Shown: positions 27,571 to 37,074 of the stretch, in pieces
Numbering within the stretch: position 1 is the stretch's first letter
Layout of the letters: the number at the start of each line of letters is the position of its first letter
NCBI RefSeq assembly: GCF_900143235.1
Contig: NZ_FRDF01000004.1
Location: forward strand, 175,521 to 239,520
Source of the DNA: Erythrobacter sanguineus
Lineage (GTDB): Bacteria; Pseudomonadota; Alphaproteobacteria; Sphingomonadales; Sphingomonadaceae
Reading direction: 5' to 3'
DNA length: 64,000 nt
Position numbers and translations under genes: made by a program
The notes under the pieces: model-generated
The model's input: only the letters and a program-made list of their open reading frames with translations
Databases searched by the model: none
What the model was told of the DNA's origin: nothing

Positions 27571-29076
27571 ATGAACCACAAAGTCATTAGTGCGCTGGCC
27601 GCTGTCGGCGCCCTCGCCTTCGCTGTTCCCACCATGGCGCAAGACGCGCAACCGGCTGAGGCCGCCAAACCCGCCGCGCCCACCCCACAGGTCCGCACCC
27701 GCGATCTTTCCGGCACCTTTGGCGGGCAGCGCATCGCCTATCGCGCGACCATGGCCGACACGATCCTGTCCTCCGATGACGGCAAACCTGAAGCGGTCGT
27801 CGTCACCACCTCCTATATAAAGACCCCCGCTGACCCCACGCGCCCGGTGTTCTTCATCTACAACGGCGGGCCGGGTTCAGGCTCGGTCTGGTTGCAGATG
27901 GGGGCCTTCGGGCCGAAGCGGGTGGCGATCCCGTCTGACGCGCGCGATGATGGGGCGCCGCCCTATCCGCTGCTCGACAACCCGGACAGCCTGCTGGACG
28001 TCGCCGATCTTGTCTTCATCGACCCGCCCGGCACCGGCTTCAGCTATCTGACGCAGGGCACCGATCCCAAGAAATATTACGGACTCAAGCAGGATGGCCG
28101 CGCCGTCGCCGATGTCATCCGGCGCTGGATCAATGACAATGGCCGCTGGTCCTCCCCCAAATATCTCGGCGGGGAAAGCTATGGCACCAGCCGCACCGCG
28201 ATGGTGGTGGATGAGCTGGAGGGCAGCACCTATAGCGACGTGGGCCTCAACGGGTTGATCCTGATTTCCACGATCCTCGATTTCGCCGGGCGTGAACCGA
28301 CGCCGGGGAATGAAATGGCCTATGTGGTCGCACTGCCCAACATGGCGACGGCGGCGTATTTCCACGGCAAGGCGCAGGCGGCATCGGTCGAAGCCATTGC
28401 CGAAGAAGCGCGCCAGTTCGCCATCGGGCCCTATGCGAGCGCGTTGTTGAAAGGGCAGGATTTGCCGCAGGCCGAACGCGAGGCTGTGCGCGCCGAACTC
28501 GCCCGCCTGACCGGGCTTTCGGAACAATATCTCGAACAGGCCGATCTGCGTGTTACCGATCAGCGGTTCTACAAGGAATTGCTGCGCGATCGCGGGCTGA
28601 CCGTGGGGCGGCTGGATTCGCGCTACACCGGCCGCGATTACGACAATGCGGGTGAAACGCCGGACAATGATCCGAGCTTCTACGGCATCGACGCAGGCTA
28701 TACCGCCGCGATCAACCAATGGGCGCGTGAAACGCTGGGCTACACCACCGACCGGCAATACCAGTCGATTGGCAATGTCGGCAGGCAGTGGGACTGGTCG
28801 CTGGGCGCCGGCTGGGGCCGCAACGCCTATCTCAACATCGCGCCTCTGGTGGGCAAGGCGATGCGCCAGAACAGCGGGCTGCGCGTGTTCAACGCGCAAG
28901 GCTGGTATGATTTCGCCACGCCGTTTTTTGGCGCGGAATATTCGCTGAAACGCACCGGGATTCCGCAGGACCGGATCACGTGGAAATATTATGATGCGGG
29001 CCACATGATGTATATCCGTGACGAAGACCGGGCCAAGCTTTCCGCCGATATCCGCACCTTCATCAAGGCGCGGTGA
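27571..29076 (+). CDS. S10 family serine carboxypeptidase
   Basis: Secreted peptidase of 501 residues. The signal peptide covers residues 1-25 (AVPTMAQ). S10 landmarks are NGGPGSGS (oxyanion hole), DPPGTGFSYL, GGESYGT with the catalytic Ser, a catalytic Asp in VFNAQGWYDFATPF, and the His in YDAGHMMY. S10 enzymes remove C-terminal residues from peptides at acidic pH. The ATG at 27571 gives a proper signal peptide. The gene is directly followed by a small lipoprotein gene whose ATG overlaps this stop codon. Confidence 0.92.
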   Translation: MNHKVISALAAVGALAFAVPTMAQDAQPAEAAKPAAPTPQVRTRDLSGTFGGQRIAYRATMADTILSSDDGKPEAVVVTTSYIKTPADPTRPVFFIYNGGPGSGSVWLQMGAFGPKRVAIPSDARDDGAPPYPLLDNPDSLLDVADLVFIDPPGTGFSYLTQGTDPKKYYGLKQDGRAVADVIRRWINDNGRWSSPKYLGGESYGTSRTAMVVDELEGSTYSDVGLNGLILISTILDFAGREPTPGNEMAYVVALPNMATAAYFHGKAQAASVEAIAEEARQFAIGPYASALLKGQDLPQAEREAVRAELARLTGLSEQYLEQADLRVTDQRFYKELLRDRGLTVGRLDSRYTGRDYDNAGETPDNDPSFYGIDAGYTAAINQWARETLGYTTDRQYQSIGNVGRQWDWSLGAGWGRNAYLNIAPLVGKAMRQNSGLRVFNAQGWYDFATPFFGAEYSLKRTGIPQDRITWKYYDAGHMMYIRDEDRAKLSADIRTFIKAR

Positions 29077-29642
29077 TGGGGGCAAGGCGCCTCCTTGCTG
29101 CGCCTGCGCTGGTGCCTGCTTTGTTGGGCGCGCTGGCATTGTCCGCCTGCAAGCCGCCGCCGACCGATGCCGCCGTGGCGCGCGCTGCCAGCCTGCCCGC
29201 AGCCGAAGGGCCATCGCCCCCGCTTGCCTCGCCCGACACCGAAGGTGCCCTATGGGCGCAAAGCGGCGCCGGTCAGGATCAGGCGATGCGGCTGGTCTAT
29301 GGCATTCCGGGCGAGCCAGTGTTGCTGGCGCTGGAATGTGTCGATGCCGGCCAGCCGCGGGCGCGGATCAGGATCACGCGCCATGCCCCAGCTGACGAGG
29401 GCGCAGCCGCGCTGCTGGCGCTGATCGGCAATGGCGCGATCGGGCGGCTGCCGGTTGATGCAACGGCGCAGGGCAAGCGGATGTTCTGGGAGGGCGAGAC
29501 GCCTGCGATCCATCGTGGATGGAACGCGCTGGACGGTATGCGCGAAGTGACAGCCACCGTCCCCGGCGCGGGGCTGGTGCGGCTCAATCCAAGCCCGTTA
29601 CCGATGCAGCTGGTGGCAGCATGCCGGGGAAGTGCAGATTGA
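29076..29642 (+). CDS. Hypothetical lipoprotein coupled to the S10 peptidase
   Basis: Protein of 188 residues with a lipoprotein signal ending LSAC (near residue 25). The rest is a small alpha/beta domain without a family I recognise, containing a single further Cys (VALECVDAG) and a C-terminal Cys (VAACRG) that may form a disulfide. The ATG overlaps the TGA of the peptidase gene (TGATG), so translation is coupled. A shared envelope role with the peptidase is inferred from that coupling alone. Confidence 0.75.
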   Translation: MGARRLLAAPALVPALLGALALSACKPPPTDAAVARAASLPAAEGPSPPLASPDTEGALWAQSGAGQDQAMRLVYGIPGEPVLLALECVDAGQPRARIRITRHAPADEGAAALLALIGNGAIGRLPVDATAQGKRMFWEGETPAIHRGWNALDGMREVTATVPGAGLVRLNPSPLPMQLVAACRGSAD

Positions 29643-29664
29643 CGCACCCCTTGCGGGGCGTGCG
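29643..29664. terminator. Weak hairpin after the lipoprotein gene
   Basis: CGCACCCC and GGGG-CG-TGCG pair around a TTGC loop with a small bulge, immediately past the stop codon. The U tract is poor, so this is a low-confidence terminator in the convergent gap before dsbD. Confidence 0.3.
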
Positions 29665-29756
29665 TTATCCGCGTTCATGCAATCTGAAAATCGGATCGCT
29701 GCGGGCGCGCGGCCACGCTGGTGAACCCTCAAAGGTCCGAAGCCGCCCGGCACGTG

Positions 29757-31838
29757 CTAGTTCTGCCGCGTCTGACCAGTCAGCAGATCCGGCGTAAGCA
29801 CCTGCGGCAACTGTTCCGGGTTTGACGCGCCCGGCGCATACCACAGATACAGCGGCACGCCGGCCGCGCCCTGTTCGGTCAGAAAGGCGGTGATCGCTTC
29901 ATCGCGCACCGTCCAGTCGCCCATCATCGTCACCACCCCTGCGCTGGTGAAAGCGTCACGCACGCTCTCGCGCTCGATCGCGACGCTTTCGTTGACCTTG
30001 CAGGTGACGCACCAGTCAGCGGTGAACCACAGGAACACCGGCTGGCCCGAGGCGCGCGCGGCGGCAAGGGCTTGGGCGCTGAAGGCTTGAGGATTGTGGA
30101 TGCTGGCCGCCTGTTCCGCCTTCTCCGTCTGGTGGACCGAAGGCAGGGCAATCGCGGCAAAGACAAGAAACGGCGCAGCGACAAGGGCAAAGGCGGGCCA
30201 GGCGATCTTGCCGCTGCGCTGCAGGCGTCCGACAATCCACAGCGCCATCAGCACGCCGATCACCAGCACCAGCGCGACAAGGCCGAAGCTGCGACCACCC
30301 AGCTGCACCGTCAGCCACACCAGCGCCAGCGCGGTGAGCCCCATCGGGATCGCCATGAACCGCCGGAACCGCTCCATCCACGCCCCCGGTCTGGGCAGCA
30401 TCCGCCGCAGCGCCGGAACGAAACCGAGGAGCAGAAACGGCAGCGCCAGCCCCAGCCCCAGCAACGCGAACAGCAGCAGAGCTTGCGCCGTCGGCAGCAG
30501 CAGCGCCGCACCCAGCGCCGCCGCCATGAAGGGGCCGGTGCAAGGGGTGGCGACGAAGGCCGCGAGAAGGCCCGTGGCGAAGGCACCGGTCCGCTCTCCC
30601 CCCATGCTGACCGAGAGCGATGGCAGTTCGAACAATCCGGCAAAATTCGCGGTGATCGCGGCGGCCAGCACCAGCAGGGCGACGACCACGCCCGGCTCCT
30701 GCAACTGGAACGCCCAGCCGACCTGTTCGCCCGCAGCGCGCAGCGCCAGCAGCAGCGCGCCCAAACCGACGCAGGCCAGCACCACGCCCGCGGTATAGGC
30801 CAGCCCCTCGGCGCGCGCCCCCCCCTCTTTGGCGCCTTCGCTCTCGCCAGCGCGGGCGAGGCTGAGCGCCTTGAGGCTGAGGATCGGGAAGACGCAAGGC
30901 ATGATGTTGAGCAGCAATCCCCCGGCCAGCGCACCAAGGATCAGCGTCCACAGCGGCGGGGTGACCACAGGCTTCGGCCCGGCGACCAATTCGCCGCCGG
31001 TGGGGACATCACCGGGCGCCGCCTCGAACCGCACCCCCGCCCCGTTGCCGAAACCGAGAATGCCGGACACCATCGCCGCTTCGCCCGCGCGGCGCGCATC
31101 AAGCGGAATTTCCGCGATCAGCACATCGCCCACGCGGCGGAAGGTCTGCGGCGCGGCGTAATCGACCAGCCGTTCATTGGCGATGAAGACATGCGGATCA
31201 GCCAGCCCCACGCTCGCAGGCAAGGGTATCGCCACCTGCAAACCCTGCCCGGCCACGGCAAAGCGCGCCCTTGCATCCAGCAGCGGCGCGGCCTCGGCCC
31301 GCCAGCGCGCGAAATCGCCGCCCCGGCGTTCTTCGAGCACCGCGTCCTGCGGCACGCAGATCTGATCGGTGCAGGCGAGATATTCCACATGGCCGGTGAT
31401 CGGCCCCGGATCGATCACATCGGCATCCGGCCCGACCTTGACCGGCACCAGCACCACATAGGTGCCTTCGTAGATGTGGTTCATCAGCCCGCTGATCGTC
31501 AGCCGCTGCGGCACCGGATAGATCGGCTCGCCCAGCTCCCAGCCATCGGGCAGATCCAGCCTCAGCCGCATCCCCTGCCCAGCATCGCCGGGGTTGGACC
31601 AATATCCGTGCCACTCCTCGCTTTTGGGCGTAAAACGCAGCGCCAGCATCCACTCCCCGCCCGCCACCGGCGAACCATCGGCGAACAGCGCGACGGCGAT
31701 ATTCTTATCGCCGTAGCGCGCCTCGTCCGGCACATCCTGCGCGCGCCCCGCCCCCGTCAGCATTACGGTTGCGAACAGCGCAAGCATCCATGCAAGCAAT
31801 TGACGGATCGGTAGCGGGAAGGTTCTTGCGCGGGACAC
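29757..31838 (-). CDS. dsbD: Thiol:disulfide interchange protein DsbD / ScsB type
   Basis: Protein of 693 residues in three parts. A signal peptide is followed by an N-terminal periplasmic domain (about 30-260) with a Cys pair (YLACTDQICVP). The DsbD membrane domain (about 290-560) carries PCVFP and, later, TPCTGPF, the two reactive cysteines. The C-terminal thioredoxin domain has WCVTC. It moves electrons from cytoplasmic thioredoxin to the periplasm. The start is the GTG at 31838 with AGAGGG 7 nt upstream; longer frames run into the divergent monooxygenase gene. It has the complete electron path that the CcdA-like gene at 17296 lacks. Confidence 0.9.
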   Translation of the reverse strand: MSRARTFPLPIRQLLAWMLALFATVMLTGAGRAQDVPDEARYGDKNIAVALFADGSPVAGGEWMLALRFTPKSEEWHGYWSNPGDAGQGMRLRLDLPDGWELGEPIYPVPQRLTISGLMNHIYEGTYVVLVPVKVGPDADVIDPGPITGHVEYLACTDQICVPQDAVLEERRGGDFARWRAEAAPLLDARARFAVAGQGLQVAIPLPASVGLADPHVFIANERLVDYAAPQTFRRVGDVLIAEIPLDARRAGEAAMVSGILGFGNGAGVRFEAAPGDVPTGGELVAGPKPVVTPPLWTLILGALAGGLLLNIMPCVFPILSLKALSLARAGESEGAKEGGARAEGLAYTAGVVLACVGLGALLLALRAAGEQVGWAFQLQEPGVVVALLVLAAAITANFAGLFELPSLSVSMGGERTGAFATGLLAAFVATPCTGPFMAAALGAALLLPTAQALLLFALLGLGLALPFLLLGFVPALRRMLPRPGAWMERFRRFMAIPMGLTALALVWLTVQLGGRSFGLVALVLVIGVLMALWIVGRLQRSGKIAWPAFALVAAPFLVFAAIALPSVHQTEKAEQAASIHNPQAFSAQALAAARASGQPVFLWFTADWCVTCKVNESVAIERESVRDAFTSAGVVTMMGDWTVRDEAITAFLTEQGAAGVPLYLWYAPGASNPEQLPQVLTPDLLTGQTRQN

Positions 31839-31887
31839 GGATAGCCCTCTAGGCTGGCGCCGCAATCTTCGCAATCGGAGCGAACCC

Positions 31888-33114
31888 GTGACCAAGCCTG
31901 AAATTGAAACGCGCGACCTGGTGATCCTTGGCGGAGGCTTGGTCGGCATGACCCTCGCGCTGGCGGCGGCGAAGAAGGGCCTGTCGAGCCACGTGATCGA
32001 CCGCGCCGATCCGGCGGAACTGACCGCCGAAGGTTTTGATGACCGCGCCACCGCGATTTCCACCGCAAGCTGGCACCTGTTCGAAAATATCGGGATTGCG
32101 GAAGGCCTCGAACAATTCGCCTGCGATATCGCCAGCATCGCCGTGACCGATCAGAACAAGCCCGGCCGGCTCGATTTCCAGCCCGGCGCGGATGGCGGCA
32201 CGCTGGGGCGGATGTTCCCCAACCGCCGCCTGCGCCTCGCCCTGTTCGAGGCTGCGGCGCAGGAACCGCTGATCCACTGGGTGGCCAAGGCCAAGGTGAT
32301 TGAACGCCAGCGCAGCGAATATGGTGTTGCCGCGGTGCTGGAAGGCGGCGTCAAGCTGAAGGGCCGCTTGATGATCGCCGCCGAAGGCCGCCAGTCGCCG
32401 ACCCGTGACGCTGCCGGAATCACCATGGCCAAGTGGGATTACAAGCACCGCGCGATCATTGCCGGGCTGACCCATGAAAAACCGCACGGTAATGTCGCGT
32501 GGGAAATCTTCTATCCCGCAGGGCCGTTTGCGCTGCTGCCGCTGAACGATGATGCCGACGGCACCCACCGGTCATCCCTCGTGTGGACCGTGTCGGAGGC
32601 GGATGGCGCGGGCGTGATGAAGCTGGGCGACCGGGCGTTCCTTGCCGAGGTGGAAAAACGCATGGGCGGGGTGCTGGGCAAGGTGCAGACTGTCGGCCAC
32701 CGCTCGTCATGGCCGCTGGGCTTCCACCACACCGCCAAGATCACGGGCGAACGGCTCGCGCTGATCGGGGATTCGGCGCATGGGATCCACCCGATCGCCG
32801 GTCAGGGCCTGAACCTTGGCCTGCGCGATGTCGGTGCACTGGTCGAAGTGCTGGCGGACGGCGCGCGACTGGGGCTTGATCCGGGCGATCCGGAACTGCT
32901 CAAGCGCTACGAGACATGGCGCGGGCTCGACAGTTTCATGGTGGCGTTGGCGACCGACGGGTTGACCCGATTGTTCGGCGTGCCGGGCAGGGCCGCATCC
33001 GCCGTGCGGCGGCTGGGCATGGCGGCGGTGCAGCGCACCCCGATGCTCAAGGATTTCTTCATGGACGAGGCGCGCGGCGTATCGGGCGATCTGCCGGCGA
33101 TCTTGCGGGCTTGA
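31888..33114 (+). CDS. UbiH/COQ6-family FAD-dependent hydroxylase
   Basis: Flavoprotein monooxygenase of 408 residues of the ubiquinone-biosynthesis family (UbiH, UbiF, UbiI). The FAD motif GGGLVGM is near residue 12, the family DG-type motif lies mid-protein, and GDSAHGIHPIAGQGLNLGLRD near 290 is the second FAD-binding signature. It hydroxylates the aromatic ring of ubiquinone precursors; which position cannot be told from the sequence. The start is a GTG with GGAG 6 nt before it. It is divergent from dsbD with a 49-bp gap. Confidence 0.92.
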   Translation: MTKPEIETRDLVILGGGLVGMTLALAAAKKGLSSHVIDRADPAELTAEGFDDRATAISTASWHLFENIGIAEGLEQFACDIASIAVTDQNKPGRLDFQPGADGGTLGRMFPNRRLRLALFEAAAQEPLIHWVAKAKVIERQRSEYGVAAVLEGGVKLKGRLMIAAEGRQSPTRDAAGITMAKWDYKHRAIIAGLTHEKPHGNVAWEIFYPAGPFALLPLNDDADGTHRSSLVWTVSEADGAGVMKLGDRAFLAEVEKRMGGVLGKVQTVGHRSSWPLGFHHTAKITGERLALIGDSAHGIHPIAGQGLNLGLRDVGALVEVLADGARLGLDPGDPELLKRYETWRGLDSFMVALATDGLTRLFGVPGRAASAVRRLGMAAVQRTPMLKDFFMDEARGVSGDLPAILRA

Positions 33115-33120
33115 GCATCT

Positions 33121-33155
33121 CCAGCGCGTGACGCGTCAGCATCTTGGCGCGCTGG
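33121..33155. terminator. Convergent hairpin with nested palindrome
   Basis: CCAGCGCG / CGCGCTGG form an 8-bp stem; the loop contains a perfect 10-bp palindrome TGACGCGTCA at 33129-33138. It lies in the gap between the hydroxylase and mitofilin-like genes. There is no U tract, so termination is uncertain. Confidence 0.35.
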
Positions 33156-33218
33156 TATTGGTCTGTTTGCATGTCACCTTGGGCTGCGCAGGCCTCCCGC
33201 ATCAGCGCAATTGCCAAA

Positions 33219-34148
33219 CTAAGGCAGCACCAGCGGGCTGCTCAATTGCCGCACCCGATTGCCGGCCCCGTCGCGCAGGCCGCGCTGGTCGAGCACGGCG
33301 GCAGTTTCGATCACTTCCAGCGCTTCCATCGCCTTGGCGTAGCGTTCGGCATCCTTGATCCAGCTTTCGGCCTTGGCCGCGCCGGGCATCCCTTTCACTT
33401 CGTCGATCGCGTTCTGATAGCGCCCCTGTTCGAGCGCCCAGCGTGCGCGTTCCAGCCGTCGCTGCGGCTGCGGCGAGGGGGTGCTTTCACGCCGGAACAC
33501 GAACAACTGGCCCAGCTCGCGCTGGAAAGCCTCCCACGACGGGCCATCATTGCTTTCGCGCAGGCTCGGCCCCAGCCCTTCAAGCCGCGCGACCAGCCCA
33601 TCCAGCCGGATCGGATCGCGCGAAAAATCGATGATGCTCGCCACCGCATTGGGCCATTGATCGCCAAACCGCAGCCGCAACTGATCGGCAAGATAGCCCA
33701 GTTCGGCCCCGCGTTCGACCGCGCGGCGGGTGGCAAAGGCGATCAGCAGGCTTTCCGCACGCGCGGCATTGCCCGCCGCCGCCTGGGCCTGCAGATCAAG
33801 CTGGGTGAGCCGCTGTTCGGCGGCGGCGAGGCGTTGATCCAGCCCGCCTTGCTGTTCGGCCACGCGGGTCACCGCTTCAACCGCCTGTTCGGCATTTTCA
33901 GCCTTGATCGCATCGGCCAGCGGCGTGGGCGCAGGCGAAGACCCCGCTTCGGTCAGGGCCGCAGCTCCCTCCCCCGCTTCGACGGCGACCACGGGATCGG
34001 GGCGCGGGGCGCCGTTGCGTTCGGGCTGGAAATTGTACCACACCACCCAGCCCACCAGTATACCACCGGCAATGAAGGCAGCCAGCACGGCCAGCAACAA
34101 TCCCCGGCCCGAGGAAGGTTTGCGGCGGCTTGTATATTTCGATTCCAT
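33219..34148 (-). CDS. Mitofilin/HemX-like membrane protein
   Basis: Protein of 309 residues: a short cytoplasmic N-terminus, one membrane helix (about 16-38, LLLAVLAAFIAGGILVGWVV), a Pro/Ala linker, a coiled-coil region at about 80-140, and a helical C-terminal domain of the alphaproteobacterial mitofilin type. It lies downstream of hemC-hemD, a conserved position in alphaproteobacteria. Homologues are related to mitochondrial Mic60, which shapes membranes; a role in intracytoplasmic membrane structure or as a HemX-like partner of tetrapyrrole synthesis has been proposed. The 108-bp gap after hemD makes co-transcription likely but not certain. Confidence 0.82.
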   Translation of the reverse strand: MESKYTSRRKPSSGRGLLLAVLAAFIAGGILVGWVVWYNFQPERNGAPRPDPVVAVEAGEGAAALTEAGSSPAPTPLADAIKAENAEQAVEAVTRVAEQQGGLDQRLAAAEQRLTQLDLQAQAAAGNAARAESLLIAFATRRAVERGAELGYLADQLRLRFGDQWPNAVASIIDFSRDPIRLDGLVARLEGLGPSLRESNDGPSWEAFQRELGQLFVFRRESTPSPQPQRRLERARWALEQGRYQNAIDEVKGMPGAAKAESWIKDAERYAKAMEALEVIETAAVLDQRGLRDGAGNRVRQLSSPLVLP

Positions 34149-34256
34149 CAGAATCCGTTCTGCGACCTTATCTGTCCCGTTGGGCCTGTCCCATTGGGGC
34201 CTGCCCTGCCGGAGCCCATCCTATCAGGAACTGTCCCCACCATGCCACGGCCGCGC

Positions 34257-34967
34257 TTACGGCGTCCCGGCAGGAGCGACGGGAATGGAGCCTCCCTCTT
34301 GGCACAAGTCAAACACCAAATCCAACAGGGCGGCTTCATCGGGGCGCGGCGCGGTGTGGACAGCGCGCCAGCCCTTGCCCGCTGCGCTGGCAATGCGCGG
34401 GCCAAGCGCGGCGAGCGCCAGACCCGTGCGCGCCAGTCCCAGCCGGTCGCACTCGGCGGCAAAATGCCGCGCTGTCGCCGCCGAATGGAGCAGCACCAGC
34501 GCCGCCCCGTTCGCCAGCATTGGCGCAGCGGGATCAAGCGGCAGGGCCACGCTGCGATAGGCGATCACCGTATCGAAGCTTACCCCTTGGGACGGGGCCA
34601 GCGGCATGTGTTCCTCTCCGGCGATGCGCAGCATGTGGCGGGGTGGGACAATCGCATCCAGCACGCCCTGCAATCCGCCGCTGCCCACCTGCGCCACGGC
34701 AAAGCCCGCCGCGCGCGCGGCCTCGGCGGTCGCCTCGCCAACCGCGAAAACCGGCTTGTGCTTCAGCCTGTCGAGGTTCTCCCCGCCATGCAGAAAGGCA
34801 TTGGCGCTGCCGATCAGCAGACTGTCAAACTGGGCCGGATCGGGGCATCGCCATGCAACGGGGCGGATTGCCGACAAGGCATGTCCGGTGATCGCAAGCC
34901 CCTTTGCCCGCGCTTTATCAAGGGTCGCGGACAACCCCGGTTCGGGCCTGAGCGCGAGGATCTGCAT
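34257..34967 (-). CDS. hemD: Uroporphyrinogen-III synthase
   Basis: HemD of 236 residues; it closes hydroxymethylbilane to uroporphyrinogen III with inversion of ring D. The family is poorly conserved; here the bilobed pattern is recognised from FDSLLIGSANAF, FAVGEATAEAARAAGF and a second-lobe ALAALGPRIASAAG. The start at 34967 is 2 nt past the hemC stop, and GGTGAGG precedes it. This gene order supports the call. Confidence 0.88.
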   Translation of the reverse strand: MQILALRPEPGLSATLDKARAKGLAITGHALSAIRPVAWRCPDPAQFDSLLIGSANAFLHGGENLDRLKHKPVFAVGEATAEAARAAGFAVAQVGSGGLQGVLDAIVPPRHMLRIAGEEHMPLAPSQGVSFDTVIAYRSVALPLDPAAPMLANGAALVLLHSAATARHFAAECDRLGLARTGLALAALGPRIASAAGKGWRAVHTAPRPDEAALLDLVFDLCQEGGSIPVAPAGTP

Positions 34968-34969
34968 CC

Positions 34970-35941
34970 TCACCCGCCATTCTGGAGATTCTGGGCGCGG
35001 AAATGCGGGGCGATGCCGGGCGTGGCGCGGGCCAGCAGGTCTGCCGCCAGCGCGCGCACGGGGGCATGATCGCCCGGCGCAAAATCGGCAGTGCCTTCGA
35101 TCCGTTCGGTGCCATCGGGGCTGAACAATGCGGCGCGCATGGAAAGCCGGCTCCGGGCAGGTTCGCCGTCCCCGGTTTGGCACAATACCGCAACCGGCGA
35201 ATGGCAGGTGCCGCCCAGTTCCGCGAGCAGGGCGCGCTCCGCCTCCAGCTCGGCGCGGGTGGGCGCATGGTCGATCGCGGCCAGCAGCGCGGTGACTTGC
35301 GCATTGGCAGCGAGGCATTCGATCGCGATCACGCCCTGGGCTGCGGCGGGGATCCATTCATCCTGACCCAGAGGATGGCCGACCGCGCTCTGCCCCAGCC
35401 GTTCCAGCCCGGCAGCGGCAAGGAAGGTCACGTCGGCCTCGCCCGCCTCCAGCTTGCCGAGCCGCGTGGCGACATTGCCGCGAAAGGTCACGACCTTGCA
35501 ATCGGGCCGCAGGTTCAAAAGCTGCGAAGCGCGGCGCGGCGCGCTGGTGCCGACAATCGCGCCATGCGGAATCGCGGCGATGCTGGCCGCGCCGACCAGA
35601 CTATCGCGCCGGTCGGCACGCGGGAGGAAGGCGGGGAAGTGGAATTCGCTTGGCCGGATTGTCTCGACATCCTTGGCCGAATGGACCGAGGCATCGATCC
35701 GCCCTTCGCCCAGCCATTGATCCAGTTCCTTGGTCCACAGCGCCTTGCCGCCGATTTCGGACAGGGGCCGGTCAAGCACCTTGTCCCCGCTGGCGAGCAC
35801 CGGGACCAGTTCGACCGCGCCTTCCGTCCAGCCGTGGGCCGCGCACAGACGCGCAGCGGTTTCCACCGCCTGCGCCATTGCCAAAGGGGAATTGCGGGTG
35901 CCCAGACGGATGCGGGGCGTGGTTCGTGATGCTTCGTTCAT
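34970..35941 (-). CDS. hemC: Porphobilinogen deaminase (hydroxymethylbilane synthase)
   Basis: HemC of 323 residues; it polymerises four porphobilinogens. IRLGTRNSPLAMAQA opens the protein, KELDQWLGEGRIDASVHSAKDVET contains the active Asp, and GTSAPRRASQL is the substrate-binding Arg cluster. The dipyrromethane cofactor Cys is in GGTCHSPVA. The start at 35941 is preferred to 35965, which adds eight weakly coded residues. It heads the hemC-hemD-mitofilin unit and is divergent from tsaD with only 44 bp between starts, so the two promoters must be intertwined. Confidence 0.95.
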   Translation of the reverse strand: MNEASRTTPRIRLGTRNSPLAMAQAVETAARLCAAHGWTEGAVELVPVLASGDKVLDRPLSEIGGKALWTKELDQWLGEGRIDASVHSAKDVETIRPSEFHFPAFLPRADRRDSLVGAASIAAIPHGAIVGTSAPRRASQLLNLRPDCKVVTFRGNVATRLGKLEAGEADVTFLAAAGLERLGQSAVGHPLGQDEWIPAAAQGVIAIECLAANAQVTALLAAIDHAPTRAELEAERALLAELGGTCHSPVAVLCQTGDGEPARSRLSMRAALFSPDGTERIEGTADFAPGDHAPVRALAADLLARATPGIAPHFRAQNLQNGG

Positions 35942-35985
35942 GGCTATGCTTGCCCTAGCGGCCATACAGACTAGATGGAAGCGCC

Positions 35986-37074
35986 ATGGGTTCGCTCACA
36001 CACACATCTGAAGCGGCAGTCGTGCCCAGACCCGTTATCCTGGGCATCGAATCGAGCTGTGACGAGACGGCGGTGGCGCTGGTGCGCGGGGATCGCACGA
36101 TCATTGCGCAAGCCATCGCCAGTCAGGAAGCCGAACACGCGCCCTATGGCGGGGTGGTGCCGGAAATCGCCGCGCGCGCCCATGCCGAACGGCTCGCACC
36201 GATGCTGGCAAAGGTCATGGCCGAGGCTGGAATGACGCTGGACGATGTCGATGCGATTGCTGCCACCGCCGGGCCGGGGCTGATCGGCGGGGTGATGGTG
36301 GGCCTCGTCAGTGCCAAGGCGCTGGCGATGGCATCGGACAAACCCCTGCTGGCGATCAATCACCTTGAAGGCCACGCGCTTTCACCCCGTCTGGCAGACG
36401 CGGACCTTGCCTTTCCCTACCTCCTGCTGCTGGTGTCGGGCGGGCATTGCCAGATCCTCGCCGTCGAAGGCGTGGGGCAATATCGCCGCCTTGCCACCAC
36501 CATCGACGATGCGCTGGGCGAGGCCTTCGACAAGACCGCCAAGCTGATCGGGCTGGGCTATCCCGGCGGGCCTGCGGTGGAGCGGCTGGCGTTACAGGGT
36601 AATCCGACCGCCGTCCCCCTGCCCCGCCCGATGAAAGGTTCGGCAGAGCCGCACTTCTCCTTCGCTGGCCTCAAAAGCGCGGTGCTGCGCGCGGTGGACA
36701 GCGGCAAGCACCAGCCTGCCGATATTGCTGCCAGTTTCCAGCAGGCGGCGGTGGATTGCCTGATTGATCGGCTGGAACTGGCGCTGGCAGGCGCGGGCCC
36801 GTTTCCGGCGCTGGTGGTTGCAGGCGGGGTCGCCGCGAACCAGACCGTGCGCAGCGCGCTGGAATGGCTGGCGGCGAAGCACGCGATGCGTTTTGTCGCC
36901 CCTCCGCTGGCGCTGTGCACGGATAATGCCGCGATGATCGCATGGGCGGGATACGAGCGGTTGGCGCTTGCAAGTTCGGATTTCGCAGGCGATCCTCTCG
37001 ATTTCGTGGCCCGCCCGCGCTGGCCGCTCGATCCGGACGCAGGCAAGGTGCGCGGGGCGGGAGTGAAGGGATGA
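35986..37074 (+). CDS. tsaD: tRNA threonylcarbamoyladenosine transferase TsaD
   Basis: TsaD of 362 residues, catalytic subunit of the t6A37 tRNA modification complex with TsaB and TsaE. It opens [16 protein letters not shown], carries the ASQ-type loop, the HxxxH metal site NHLEGH (His126, His130), and the ATPase signature near GGVAANQ. It has a 14-residue N-terminal extension relative to E. coli. GGAAG precedes the ATG. The stop overlaps the gpsA start (ATGA). Confidence 0.96.
   Translation: MGSLTHTSEAAVVPRPVILGIESSCDETAVALVRGDRTIIAQAIASQEAEHAPYGGVVPEIAARAHAERLAPMLAKVMAEAGMTLDDVDAIAATAGPGLIGGVMVGLVSAKALAMASDKPLLAINHLEGHALSPRLADADLAFPYLLLLVSGGHCQILAVEGVGQYRRLATTIDDALGEAFDKTAKLIGLGYPGGPAVERLALQGNPTAVPLPRPMKGSAEPHFSFAGLKSAVLRAVDSGKHQPADIAASFQQAAVDCLIDRLELALAGAGPFPALVVAGGVAANQTVRSALEWLAAKHAMRFVAPPLALCTDNAAMIAWAGYERLALASSDFAGDPLDFVARPRWPLDPDAGKVRGAGVKG

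Noticed and set aside
30072..31814. Open frame of 580 codons antisense to dsbD
   Set aside because: Made of Gln/Arg/His repeats typical of antisense frames in GC-rich DNA; the DsbD sense frame has all motifs.
33144..35069. Open frame of 641 codons antisense to hemD and the mitofilin-like gene
   Set aside because: No motif; the sense strand encodes recognisable hemD and mitofilin-like proteins.
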